Assembly (NCBI RefSeq): GCF_028200735.1
Contig: NZ_JAQKPV010000004.1
Span: forward strand, 310,001 to 374,000
DNA from: Streptomyces sp. ACA25
GTDB lineage: Bacteria; Actinomycetota; Actinomycetes; Streptomycetales; Streptomycetaceae
DNA length: 64,000 nt
Direction: 5' to 3'
Shown in pieces: positions 51,845-60,617 of this stretch (the first letter of the stretch is position 1; each line of letters starts with the position of its first letter). Under the pieces are notes generated by a model that saw nothing but the letters and a program-made list of their open reading frames with translations, made no database searches and had not been told where the DNA came from. A program made the translations under genes and the position numbers.

Positions 51845-53311
51845 TCAGTTTCGGGAATCGTTGCTGGTACGGCTGGAGGGGGCCGGTGCCGGGGCCTCGT
51901 CGGGGCCGGCCGGCCCGAAGAAGTCCCCCATCCACAGCCCGCTCTCCGCGGGCGGCCCGGCGCCGGGCCCGCCGCCGGGGGCAGGGCGCGGGCCGCCGCC
52001 GGACGGCGTTGCGGGAGCCGCGACCGACTGGCCGCGGCGGCGCTGCGGGAGCCCGTCGGCGCTGCGCTCGTGGACGCCGGGGTCCTCGGGAGCGGGCGGG
52101 TCCGCCGGGGGAGCGGCAGGAAGCCGCCCGGGCCTCGGCTGCGGGACCGAACGGCCGGCCGGTACCGGTGCCGGTGCTGTGCGGCTGCCCGGCAGCGGTG
52201 CCGGCATCGGCAGCGGGGTGAGCAGCTCGTGCGGGACGAACACCACCGCCCGCACGCCGTCGCAGGTCGACGGGCGGAGCGAGATCCGCAGGCGGTGCCG
52301 CGTGGCCAGGATGCCGGCCACGCGCAGGCCGATCCGGGCGGATTCGCCGAGGTCCGCCAGGTCGAGACCGTCGACCGACTGGGTGAGCAGGAACTCGGCC
52401 CGGGCCCGGGCCTCCTCGGTCAGCCCCATGCCCTTGTCCTCGACGGAGATCTCCACCCCGGAGGCCACCTCCTCGGTGTTCACCACGACCGAGCTGCTCG
52501 GCGGGGAGTACCGGGTGGCGTTGTCCAGCAGCTCGCTCAGCACCAGCATCAGCGGCTCGACCGCCGCGCCGATCACCGCGATGTCGGCGACCCGGTGCTG
52601 TTCTACCCGGAGGTACTCGACGATCGGTGCGCTGCCCGCCCGCAGTACGTCGTACAGGGCCACCGGTTTCTGCCACTGGCGGACCGGGCTGCCGCCGCCG
52701 AGCACGGCGAGACCGGTGGCCACCCGCCCCGCGACGTTGACGCGGTGCTCCAGGTGCATCAGGTCTCCGAGCACCTCCGGGCTGCCGTGGCGGAACTGCA
52801 TTTTCCGCAGGTCGTCCTGGAGCCGGTGCACTTCGGACTGGATCCGGCAGGCGATGTTCACGATCGCGCGCCGGGCGGAGTCCCGCTGGTACTCGCGGTC
52901 CTGCAGGGCGGTGGCGACGAGGTGCAGCAGATGCTCGTGCGCGCGGGCGAGCTGCGGGTCGGCGCGGTGCGCCTCCGGACTGCGGGCCGGGGCCTCGCCG
53001 GAGCTGTCCTCCTGCTCGAGCTCGGCGATGAGGAGGGGGAGCTCCCGGACCAGACGGTGGGTCTCCGCGAGCTGGTGCTCCACCCGGCGCTCGAGGGCGG
53101 CTGTCACGCGTCCGCGACGCGCCACCTCGAGGGCGAGCGCGGTCACGGCCGCCGTCGCCACCGCTCCGGACAGGATCACCGGGATCCGGGCGGCAGCGGG
53201 GACGGTGAGGACCGCTATGACGGCACTGGCCGCGACCAGGAGCGGAGGGACGAGCCACACACCGGGGAAGGCGGGGCGTCGGCTCTGCGTCAATGCGCCG
53301 GCACGCACCAT
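51845..53311 (-). CDS. Conservon sensor histidine kinase-like protein (CvnA type)
   Basis: A protein of 488 residues. Two membrane helices (about 17-37 and 42-62) with almost no extracellular loop are followed by a coiled coil (65-105), a dimerisation region with DLMHLEHRVN, and a HATPase domain with the N-box ELLDNATRYSPP and G-box DKGMGL and GLRVAGILA. The last 120 residues are Pro/Ala-rich and disordered. CvnA proteins bind the other conservon parts at the membrane. ATG at 53311 follows AAGGA; an open frame further upstream is non-coding. Confidence 0.91.
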   Translation of the reverse strand: MVRAGALTQSRRPAFPGVWLVPPLLVAASAVIAVLTVPAAARIPVILSGAVATAAVTALALEVARRGRVTAALERRVEHQLAETHRLVRELPLLIAELEQEDSSGEAPARSPEAHRADPQLARAHEHLLHLVATALQDREYQRDSARRAIVNIACRIQSEVHRLQDDLRKMQFRHGSPEVLGDLMHLEHRVNVAGRVATGLAVLGGGSPVRQWQKPVALYDVLRAGSAPIVEYLRVEQHRVADIAVIGAAVEPLMLVLSELLDNATRYSPPSSSVVVNTEEVASGVEISVEDKGMGLTEEARARAEFLLTQSVDGLDLADLGESARIGLRVAGILATRHRLRISLRPSTCDGVRAVVFVPHELLTPLPMPAPLPGSRTAPAPVPAGRSVPQPRPGRLPAAPPADPPAPEDPGVHERSADGLPQRRRGQSVAAPATPSGGGPRPAPGGGPGAGPPAESGLWMGDFFGPAGPDEAPAPAPSSRTSNDSRN

Positions 53312-53541
53312 GGGAATCCTTACGGGTCTCGCGAGGGACGGGAAACGGCAGCGGGCGTATGCCACTGACAACGGCCGCCACGTTGGGTAGCGGTGACGCC
53401 TCTCTGTGTGACTGGGAGGGTAGGCGGACTCCCTGTAGTGGCGCAGCGATTCCCGCGAACTCGACTGGCGCGTCGTTGCATTCGGGGCGTGCGCGCCAAG
53501 CGCGCGAGGGTGTATGTCCACTTGTGTCGCTTATGGGCACA

Positions 53542-54510
53542 TCACTGCTCGTGGGGTCTTGGCCAGAGGTCTGCCTCGGTGTCCCCAGCAGACACTCCTG
53601 CGTCCCCCTGGATGCGGTCCGCGAGTACTCCGGCGAGACGGTCCGCGGTGTCCTCCGCCGCCCGCATGGCCCGGCTCCGCCGACGGGCGGCCTCCCGCCC
53701 GTCGGTCAGACACCACGACCACCACGCGTCCAGCCGTTCCGGCTCCAGCCGCTCGGCGGCTATCACCGCCGGCCAGCGGCAGACCCGCGCCTGCGCCGTC
53801 ACCTTGGCCCCGCCGCGCACCGGATCCACCGCGAGAACGGGGACCCGGGCCCGCAGGCCGAGCACCAGACCGTGCAGCCGGTCGGTCACCAGGACATCCA
53901 GCCTCGGCAGCAGCGAGAGGAACTGCCCGTCGGTGGCGCACAGCAGGCCGTCCCGCGTGTCCAGCCGGCTCTCCACCGCCACCCGCGCACAGTCCGTGCC
54001 GGCCAGCCATCCGGTGACGCACTGCGCCACCGTCCCGTGCAGGCGGCGTTCGCCGTACTCGTGCTGGCCATGGGTCAGCAGTACCCCGGCCACCGGAACC
54101 TCCGCGGCGTGCGGGGCCCGGGCTGCCAGGTCCGGGGACGGCGGGACGTCCCCTCCGTCCCGTGCCAGCACCCGGTGGAACCCGGTCACCGCAGGATCCT
54201 CCGGGTCGATGACCGAGGTGCCCACAGCGACCCGGTGGCACTGCGCGTATCTCCGGTGCAGGCGGGCCACCTGCGGCCCGTGCAACGGTCCGCACACGAA
54301 GATCAGACGGGCGTAGTCCGACGGCCGGGCGTCCGCCAGAGCCAGGCCGCCGGGGCGGAAACGCGGGCTCCACGCGACGTCGTAGGGCACCCCCACGCGG
54401 CCGAGCACCTGCTGCACGCGCCGCAGCGCCAGTACGTCCCCCGCCGTCGTCTCCCCCTCGACAAAGCTGAACCAGCCGGTGAGCAGAGTCCGTCCGCCGT
54501 GAGTCGCCAT
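53542..54510 (-). CDS. Polysaccharide pyruvyl transferase family protein
   Basis: A protein of 322 residues. The family signature is LDVLVTDRLHGLVLGLRARVP near residue 215 (the DRLHG box that binds phosphoenolpyruvate), with LIFVCGPLHGPQ and PVLAVD also fitting. It would add a ketal-linked pyruvate to a sugar of an envelope glycan, giving it a negative charge. The start at ATG 54510 gives GGRTLLTGWFSF as the first strand. It is divergent from the tandem GT2 genes. The 230-base gap to the conservon holds no gene. Confidence 0.85.
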   Translation of the reverse strand: MATHGGRTLLTGWFSFVEGETTAGDVLALRRVQQVLGRVGVPYDVAWSPRFRPGGLALADARPSDYARLIFVCGPLHGPQVARLHRRYAQCHRVAVGTSVIDPEDPAVTGFHRVLARDGGDVPPSPDLAARAPHAAEVPVAGVLLTHGQHEYGERRLHGTVAQCVTGWLAGTDCARVAVESRLDTRDGLLCATDGQFLSLLPRLDVLVTDRLHGLVLGLRARVPVLAVDPVRGGAKVTAQARVCRWPAVIAAERLEPERLDAWWSWCLTDGREAARRRSRAMRAAEDTADRLAGVLADRIQGDAGVSAGDTEADLWPRPHEQ

Positions 54511-54622
54511 CGCGGCCGGGTCCCCGGCGGTCCCGGCCCGAAACGCCGGCCCGGAACGCCCGCTCCCCGTACCCGCGGGAGACCGTTTGCCGGAGCCCGG
54601 CACGGGGCACCCGGAGCCCGCC

Positions 54623-55519
54623 ATGGCACAGCCCTCCGTCGGGGTGGTCATCGCCACCCGCAACCGCGCCGCCGGCCTCGCGACCACGCTGAGCCGGCTC
54701 ACCGCCCTGCCCGAACGTCCCCGGGTTCTGGTGGTCGACAACGCCTCCACCGACTCCACGCGGAACATGATCGCCCGCCGGTTCCCCCGGGTCGGCGTCC
54801 TCCCGCTGCCCGCCAACCGCGGTGCCCTGGCCCGCAACGACGGTGTCCGGCTGCTGGACACCCCTTACGTCGCCTTCAGCGACGACGACTCCTGGTGGGA
54901 GCCGGGCGCGCTCGGCACCGCGGCGCACCACCTGGACACCCACCCGCGGATCGGGCTCCTCGCCGCCCGCACCCTCGTCGGCCCGGAAGCCGCACCGGAC
55001 TCGCTCAACGCCGAACTCGCCGCCTCCCCGCTCGGCCGCCCGCCCGGCTTTCCCGGCCCGCTGGTCCTCGGATTCCTCGGCTGCGCCGCCGTGGTCCGCC
55101 GCTCCGCGTTCCTGGATGCCGGCGGCTACCACCCCCTGCTCTTCTTCGGCGCGGAGGAGACCCTGCTCGCCTACGACCTCACCGCCCGGGGCCACCTGGT
55201 CTGCCACGCCCCCGACGTCCTCGCCCACCACCATCCCTCCGACGGCCCTAGGCCGCACCGCCGCGCGCTGGTGCGGCGCAACGAACTGCTGACCGTCTGG
55301 CTTCGCCGGCCGCTGCCGGTCGCCCTGCGCCGCACCGGGCGGCTGGGGCGGGAAGCCGCCGGGGACCCCGCCGCCCGCCGGGCGCTGCGGGGCGCGCTGC
55401 CGCGGATACCCGCGGCGCTGGCCCACCGCCGCCGGCTGCCGGCCGGGGTGGAAGCGGCCGTCCGGCGGCTGGAGCGCACGCGCCCGGAGAAGCCGGCGAG
55501 GAGCGGCCGTGGGGGATGA
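54623..55519 (+). CDS. Glycosyltransferase family 2, first of a tandem pair
   Basis: A protein of 298 residues with a GT-A fold: VVIATRNRAAGL, VVDNASTDST, NRGALARNDG, and the metal-binding DDDSWW near residue 92. The later GAEETLLAYDL carries the likely catalytic acidic residues. It is clearly related to the next protein throughout its length. ATG at 54623 follows GGAG; a TTG 36 bases upstream with GGGAG is an alternative. The last 11 bases overlap the second gene. Confidence 0.9.
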   Translation: MAQPSVGVVIATRNRAAGLATTLSRLTALPERPRVLVVDNASTDSTRNMIARRFPRVGVLPLPANRGALARNDGVRLLDTPYVAFSDDDSWWEPGALGTAAHHLDTHPRIGLLAARTLVGPEAAPDSLNAELAASPLGRPPGFPGPLVLGFLGCAAVVRRSAFLDAGGYHPLLFFGAEETLLAYDLTARGHLVCHAPDVLAHHHPSDGPRPHRRALVRRNELLTVWLRRPLPVALRRTGRLGREAAGDPAARRALRGALPRIPAALAHRRRLPAGVEAAVRRLERTRPEKPARSGRGG

Positions 55520-56447
55520 CCGGACCTCCGTGGTGATCATTACGCATCACCGTCGCGAGGAGCTGCTGCACACCCTCGACCGGCTGGCCGAGCTGCCCGA
55601 GCAGCCCGCCGTCCTGCTCACCGACAATGCCGTGGACCGCGGCCCCGGCCGCGCCGCGGCCGACCGCACCGGCGACGCGGGGAGCGTCGCGGAAGCGGTC
55701 GCCCGCCGTCACCCGGGCGTTCGGGTACTGAGCCCCGGTGCCAACCTGGGAGCGGTCGGCCGGAACCTGGCGGCCCGGTACGTGACCACCCCCTACCTCG
55801 CCTTCTGCGACGACGACTCCTGGTGGGCCCCCGGCTCCCTCGCGGGGGCGGCCGACCTGCTCGACGCGCACCCCCGGGTCGGGGCGGTCACCGCCCGCAT
55901 CCTCGTGGAGCCCGGTGGTCACGAGGATCCCGTCGTGGCCGAGCTGCGCGAGTCACCGGTGCCCGCCCCGCCCGGCCTGCCCGGTCCCGCCCTCGGCAGC
56001 TTCCTGGCGGCTGCCACCGTCCTGCGCACCGACGCGTTCCGGACAGCCGGCGGATTCTCCCCCCGGCTGTGGCTCGGCGGAGAGGAGGAACTGCTCGCCT
56101 GCGACCTGCTGACGGCCGGCTGGTGGCTCGTCCACGCAGGGCACCTGACGGTCCATCACGCTCCCTCCGCGCTGCGCGACTCCACCGGGCGGAGGGAGGA
56201 CGGGATCCGGAACACCCTGTGGACCACGTGGCTGCGCCGGCCCGTCGGTCCCGCCCTGCGCCGCTCCGGCCACCTGCTGCGGACCGCGCCGCGCGACCGC
56301 ACCACCACGCGGGCGATCGGCCGCGCGCTGGCCGGCCTGCCCTGGCTGCTGCGCGAACGCCGGGTGGTGCCGCCCGAGGTGGAGAACCTGCTGAGGCCGT
56401 TGGACCGTGCTCAGCGCGCCTCGAAGGCCCGCCGGTACGTCGGCTGA
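55509..56447 (+). CDS. Glycosyltransferase family 2, second of a tandem pair
   Basis: A protein of 312 residues, paralogue of the preceding gene. Shared landmarks are VVIITHHRREELL, NLGAVGRNLAARY, FCDDDSWW and GGEEELLACDLL. It differs by a short insertion with DRTGDAGSVAEAV in the first half. Two paralogues in a coupled pair suggest two related linkages in one glycan. GTG follows GAGGAG within the end of the first gene. A long hairpin ends the unit. Confidence 0.9.
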   Translation: MGDDRTSVVIITHHRREELLHTLDRLAELPEQPAVLLTDNAVDRGPGRAAADRTGDAGSVAEAVARRHPGVRVLSPGANLGAVGRNLAARYVTTPYLAFCDDDSWWAPGSLAGAADLLDAHPRVGAVTARILVEPGGHEDPVVAELRESPVPAPPGLPGPALGSFLAAATVLRTDAFRTAGGFSPRLWLGGEEELLACDLLTAGWWLVHAGHLTVHHAPSALRDSTGRREDGIRNTLWTTWLRRPVGPALRRSGHLLRTAPRDRTTTRAIGRALAGLPWLLRERRVVPPEVENLLRPLDRAQRASKARRYVG

Positions 56448-56462
56448 GCCGCCCGGTACCGG

Positions 56463-56501
56463 GCACCGCCGCCCGCGCCGGGCGGGCGCGGGCGGCGGTG
56501 C
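56463..56501. terminator. Strong 17-pair bidirectional hairpin
   Basis: GCACCGCCGCCCGCGCC pairs perfectly with GGCGCGGGCGGCGGTGC around GGGCG, between the convergent GT2 pair and the heptose operon. Confidence 0.88.
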
Positions 56502-56533
56502 GGGGCGGGGCCGGCCCGCACCGCCGGGGCCGG

Positions 56534-57367
56534 TCAGGGACGCCGCCAGGCGTCGCTCTCCAGGTGGGAGCCGGCCTGCGGACCCATGCGCAGCATGCCG
56601 CCGTCCACCAGCCAGGAGGCACCGGTGACATAGCCGGCCTCACCACTTGCCAGGAAGGCGATCACGGCGGCGACCTCCCGGGCATCCCCGGGCCGGCCCA
56701 GCGGGACACCCGGCCGGTGCGTGCCGCGGGGGTCCTGGTCCTCCTGTCCGGTCATCGGGGTGGCGATCTCGCCCGGCGCGACGGCGTTGACGCAGATGCC
56801 GTGCTCGGCCAGCTCCAGGGCCATCACCTGGGTCAGCAGTCCCAGCCCGCCTTTGGCCGCACAGTAGGGGGCGGCACCGACCCGGGGGGCGTGCTCGTGC
56901 ACGCTGGTGACGTTGATGATCCGGCCGCCGCCCTGTCCGGCCATGCGGCGCGCGGCTCGCTGCCCGCAGAGGAAGGGGCCGACGAGGTTGATGTCGAGCA
57001 CCTCCCGCACCGTCTCCAGTCCGATCTCGAGGTAGGGGGTCGAGGTACCGGTACCGGCGTTGTTCACCAGGACGTCGATCCGGCCCAGCCGGTCGGCCAG
57101 CCGGTCCACCGCGTCGGCTGCCTCCGGCAGCCCGGTGAGGTCCATCTGTTCGGTGTGGGCGGTGCGGCCGAGGTCCTGGATCTCGGCGGCGGTGTCGCGG
57201 GCGCCCTCCTCGTCGGTATTCCAGGTGATGCCGACATCCATGCCCTGCATGGCAAGCCGGACGGCGGTGGCCCGCCCGATGCCGGAGTCACCGGCGGTGA
57301 TCACCGCTGTTCCGGTGCGGCCGGTGCTGCTGTCGTGGACGGGGTCCACGCCGGGGTCCGTGGTCAT
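56534..57367 (-). CDS. SDR-family oxidoreductase
   Basis: A protein of 277 residues of the classical short-chain dehydrogenase type. The cofactor loop reads TAGDSGIGRA (first Gly replaced by Ala), NNAG is near residue 102, the catalytic Ser is in VTSVHEHA and the Tyr-Lys pair is in YCAAKGG. An acidic segment after strand two makes the cofactor preference unclear. It resembles general-stress SDRs of the YghA/glucose-dehydrogenase group. It is the last gene of the heptose operon, coupled to the GT9 gene by ATGA, so it may modify the sugar. Confidence 0.86.
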   Translation of the reverse strand: MTTDPGVDPVHDSSTGRTGTAVITAGDSGIGRATAVRLAMQGMDVGITWNTDEEGARDTAAEIQDLGRTAHTEQMDLTGLPEAADAVDRLADRLGRIDVLVNNAGTGTSTPYLEIGLETVREVLDINLVGPFLCGQRAARRMAGQGGGRIINVTSVHEHAPRVGAAPYCAAKGGLGLLTQVMALELAEHGICVNAVAPGEIATPMTGQEDQDPRGTHRPGVPLGRPGDAREVAAVIAFLASGEAGYVTGASWLVDGGMLRMGPQAGSHLESDAWRRP

Positions 57368-58446
57368 GGCGGTTCTCCTCGGGGCGTCGGGTGTGCGTTC
57401 GGGTCGTCAAGGGCTCGGTCGTGGGGCGACGCGGACGGCTCGGGGGCGGCGGTGGGGACCGAACGCGGCCGGCCCGGCGGAGGCAGCGCCTCCAGCTCCG
57501 CCAGCACGTCGTGCGGGGTGATCCGCAGCAGGCGCTCGTCGGGACGGTCACCGTGGGCGTCCCCCGGTCGCAGCGCGCGGCCCGGCGGATGAGGCCCGGG
57601 ACCCGGGCGGTACAGGACGCGGTGCCGTGGGGACTCGGGCGGCCCCCACAGCCGCGGCGACACCGGCCCGAAGAGGATCACCGACGGGGTGCCGAGCGCC
57701 GTCGCCAGGTGGGCGAGCCCGGTGTCCCCGACAACGACCGCGCGCGCCTCCGCGACGAGCGCGGCCAGCTCCGGGAACGGCAGGTCCCGGTCGCCACCGG
57801 CCACCGCCCCGGCCGGAAGCCCGGCCTCACCGGCGACCGCCCGGGCCGTCGGCTCCTCTCCCGCGCCCGCCGTGACCACGACCTGCCGGCCCGCGCGGTG
57901 CAGGGCGCGGGCCACGGCGGCGAACCGGCCGGGGGGCCAGCGCCGGGCCGCGGCGTCCGCCCCCGGGTGGAGCAGCACGGCACCCGGTGCGGGGGACCGC
58001 GGCAGCGGTGGGTCCAGGTGCAGCTCGCCCGGATCGGCCGGAACGCCGTACCGGCCGAGGAGCCGGCACCAGCGTTCCCGTTCGTGCTCGTCCTCCCGCC
58101 AGACGGGCCCGTCCGGCCGCGCGTAGCCGTACAGCCGGCCGGGCCGGAGCGCGCGCAGCGGACGGAGGCTGGCCGGGCCGCTGCCGTGCAGATCGACCGC
58201 CAGCTCGGGCGGCGTCCCGGTCCAGGGGATACGGGCCGGCACCCCGCGGTCGGGGGCGTGCACCGGCAGCAGCCCGTCCACGGTGCCGGTCGCCGCCGCC
58301 GCGTCGGCCAGCCGGGCAGGCGCGGCCAGCAGCACCCGGTGCCCGGGGAAGGCCCGGCGCAGCCCGCGCAGCGCGGGCACGGCGGTGAGCAGGTCACCCA
58401 GGCCGAGGGCGCGCAGCACCAGAAGGGCCGGCTTGGGCGAGGTCAT
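57364..58446 (-). CDS. Glycosyltransferase family 9 (heptosyltransferase-like)
   Basis: A protein of 360 residues. GT9 landmarks are LRALGLGDLLTAVPALRGL at the N-terminus, LLHPGADAAARRWPPGRF, and the donor-site GDTGLAHLATALGTPSVILFGP. Family members move heptose from ADP-heptose in Gram-negative lipopolysaccharide. It ends in a Pro/Arg-rich tail of about 60 residues. Its coupling to the hldE-like gene argues that it uses the nucleotide heptose made in this operon. Confidence 0.88.
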   Translation of the reverse strand: MTSPKPALLVLRALGLGDLLTAVPALRGLRRAFPGHRVLLAAPARLADAAAATGTVDGLLPVHAPDRGVPARIPWTGTPPELAVDLHGSGPASLRPLRALRPGRLYGYARPDGPVWREDEHERERWCRLLGRYGVPADPGELHLDPPLPRSPAPGAVLLHPGADAAARRWPPGRFAAVARALHRAGRQVVVTAGAGEEPTARAVAGEAGLPAGAVAGGDRDLPFPELAALVAEARAVVVGDTGLAHLATALGTPSVILFGPVSPRLWGPPESPRHRVLYRPGPGPHPPGRALRPGDAHGDRPDERLLRITPHDVLAELEALPPPGRPRSVPTAAPEPSASPHDRALDDPNAHPTPRGEPP

Positions 58447-59876
58447 GAGGCGGGTGAGGGAGGGGCGGGCGTGTGTGCCGCGGCCCGGCGGGCGAGCTCG
58501 GTGGTCGATCTCCCGTCCAGGTACGGCAGTACCAGGGCCTGCCCGCCCCACTCGCGCAGCACGGCTGCCTCCGGAAGGGCGCTGACGCTGTAGTCACCGC
58601 CCTTCACCCAGATGTCCGGCCGCAGTCTGCGGAGCAGGGTGGCGGGGGTGTCCTCGCCGAAGGTCAGGACCGCGTCCACACAGTCGAGCCCGGCCACGAC
58701 GCGGATGCGGTCGGCCGCCGGATTGAGCGGCCGGCCGGGCCCCTTCAGCCGCCGTACGGAGGCGTCGGAGTTGAGGCACACGATCAGGCGGTCCCCGGCG
58801 CGCCGGGCCTTCTCCAGCAGCTCGACGTGCCCGGCGTGCAGCAGGTCGAAGCAGCCGCCGGTGGCGACGACGGTGCCGCCGCGGGCGTGCACGGCGTGGA
58901 CCAGGGCGAGGACGTCACCGAGCCGGCCGGGGACGTCCGGGCGGACCGGACGCCGGGGCGGTTCCTGCGGTGCCCAGCACAACGGGTTCCCCGCGGCGCC
59001 GGCGCCCACGAACGAGGCCGCCGCCCCGGCGGCCCGTTCGACGGCCCGGGCGGGCAGGTCGCCGTCGGCGAGCCCCGCGGCGGCGGTGGCTGCGAAGCAG
59101 TCCCCGGCCCCGCAGGTGTCCCGGGCCTGGGAGGAGGTGACCGGGACGTACAGCGGATCGTCGCAGTGGGCCCGGGTGAGGACCGCGCCGCGCGCTCCCA
59201 GGGTCACCGCGACGGAGGCGGCCCCCCAGCGTTCGGCGAGCAGCGAGCCGCGGCGGCTGTGGGCGCGCAGCGAGTCGTCACCCTCGGGGACACCCGGGAC
59301 GTGGCCGGTGAAGGCCCGCGCCTCCCGGTCGTTGGGGGTGGCCAGCCGGGTGGCCACCGCCGGCCGGCCGCCGCGCGGATGCGGGTCCCAGACCAGCGGG
59401 ACGTGCCGGGCCGCCTCCACGAGCCGGGCCCGTACCGCGGCGGCGGTGCCCCGGCCGTAGTCGGACACGAGGACGGTGTGGGCGTCGCGTATCGCGGCAT
59501 GAGCCGCCGCCCCGGGCCGGCCGGGCGTTCCGCCGCCCCGGTCGACGCGCACCAGGGGGCGCCCGGCGGCCCGTACCCGGGTCTTGACGGGCAGTTCGCC
59601 GAGCAGCGGGATCTCGCACAGCCGGACTCCCGGCGGCAGCAGCGCACGGAGGGTGTCGCTGGCGTGATCGGTGCCCAGCGCGGTGACCAGCACGACCTCG
59701 CGGCCGTCGCGCGCGGCGAGCGCGGCGGCGAGCGCGGCACCCCCGGGCCGGGCGCGGTCGGACACCACGTCGACGACCGGGACCGGGGCGTCGGGGGCGA
59801 GCCGGGTGGCGTCCCCGTCGATGTCCTGGTCCAGAAGGGCGTCCCCGACGACGACCAGCGGCGAACGGCCGGTCAC
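58443..59876 (-). CDS. hldE: Bifunctional heptose kinase / nucleotidyltransferase (HldE-like)
   Basis: A protein of 477 residues. The N-terminal half is a ribokinase-type heptose-7-phosphate kinase: VVGDALLDQDIDGDATRLAP, RPGGAALAAAL and the catalytic DTCGAGDCFAA. The C-terminal half, from about residue 330, is a nucleotidyltransferase: GGCFDLLHAGHVELLEKAR (HxGH motif), LNSDASVRRLKGPGRPL and WVKGGDY. E. coli HldE makes heptose 1,7-bisphosphate and then ADP-heptose. Which nucleotide is used here (ADP or GDP) cannot be told. GTGA overlap with the isomerase gene. Confidence 0.92.
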   Translation of the reverse strand: MTGRSPLVVVGDALLDQDIDGDATRLAPDAPVPVVDVVSDRARPGGAALAAALAARDGREVVLVTALGTDHASDTLRALLPPGVRLCEIPLLGELPVKTRVRAAGRPLVRVDRGGGTPGRPGAAAHAAIRDAHTVLVSDYGRGTAAAVRARLVEAARHVPLVWDPHPRGGRPAVATRLATPNDREARAFTGHVPGVPEGDDSLRAHSRRGSLLAERWGAASVAVTLGARGAVLTRAHCDDPLYVPVTSSQARDTCGAGDCFAATAAAGLADGDLPARAVERAAGAAASFVGAGAAGNPLCWAPQEPPRRPVRPDVPGRLGDVLALVHAVHARGGTVVATGGCFDLLHAGHVELLEKARRAGDRLIVCLNSDASVRRLKGPGRPLNPAADRIRVVAGLDCVDAVLTFGEDTPATLLRRLRPDIWVKGGDYSVSALPEAAVLREWGGQALVLPYLDGRSTTELARRAAAHTPAPPSPAS

Positions 59877-60484
59877 CGGACGCTCCGTTCCGCCACGGCG
59901 GCCGGGGGGACGGCCGTCACGGTGTCGAACGCCTCGCAGAGCAGGTGCAGGGCGACCAGGTGGACTTCCTGCACGGTCGCCGTGCCGGCGGCCGGGATGC
60001 TGAGCGTGTCGTCGGCCAGGCCTGCCAGCGGGTTCGGCCGGGGCCCGGTCATGGCCCAGATGCGAAGGCCGGCGGCCCGGGCCGCTATGGCGGCGTCGAG
60101 CAGGTTGGGGCTGCGTCCGGAGGTGGACATCAGCAGCAGGACGTCGCCGGGCCGGCCGTGTGCGGTGACCTGCCGGGCGTACACCTCGGCGTAGCCGTAG
60201 TCGTTGGCGATCGCGGTGACGCTGGAGGTCTCGGCGTGCAGGGCGAGCGCGGAGTACGCCGGCCGGTCGCTCAGGTAGCGTCCGACGAGTTCGGCCGTCA
60301 GGTGCTGGGCCTGGGCGGCGCTGCCGCCGTTGCCCGCGGCCAGCAGCCGGCCGCCCCTCGGCAGGACGGCCGCCAGGTGCCGGCCCCAGGCGTCGATCCG
60401 CTCGAGTTCCTCGTCGCAGAGGTGCCCCAGAGCCTCCTGGAGCGACCGGCAGTGCTCGTGCGCGGTGCGGAGTGCGTCGCTCAT
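59873..60484 (-). CDS. gmhA: Sedoheptulose-7-phosphate isomerase
   Basis: A SIS-domain protein of 203 residues. NGGSAAQAQHLTAELVGRY carries the zinc and substrate residues (His, Glu), and STSGRSPNLLDAA is the phosphate loop. ATVQEVHLVALHLLCEAF supplies the second metal histidine. It makes D-glycero-D-manno-heptose 7-phosphate, the substrate for the adjacent HldE-like enzyme. It starts with ATG. A 133-base gap separates it from the upstream GT4 gene. Confidence 0.94.
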   Translation of the reverse strand: MSDALRTAHEHCRSLQEALGHLCDEELERIDAWGRHLAAVLPRGGRLLAAGNGGSAAQAQHLTAELVGRYLSDRPAYSALALHAETSSVTAIANDYGYAEVYARQVTAHGRPGDVLLLMSTSGRSPNLLDAAIAARAAGLRIWAMTGPRPNPLAGLADDTLSIPAAGTATVQEVHLVALHLLCEAFDTVTAVPPAAVAERSVR

Positions 60485-60617
60485 GGTGTTCAGGGCTCCG
60501 CCGGTGCGGCTGCGGGCCCCTGGCTCCTTCCCAGGTGTGCGGCTGTGCGGTCTGTGCGGAGCGCCTCACCGGCCCGCGCGGGGTGAGCGCCCGGTTGAGC
60601 GCTCCGGAGCGTGGCCG

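Noticed and set aside
53312-53541. A longer sensor kinase starting near 53521 or a small gene in the gap
   Set aside because: The extra N-terminal residues lack coding character. ATG 53311 has AAGGA at good spacing and the membrane helices begin 17 residues later.
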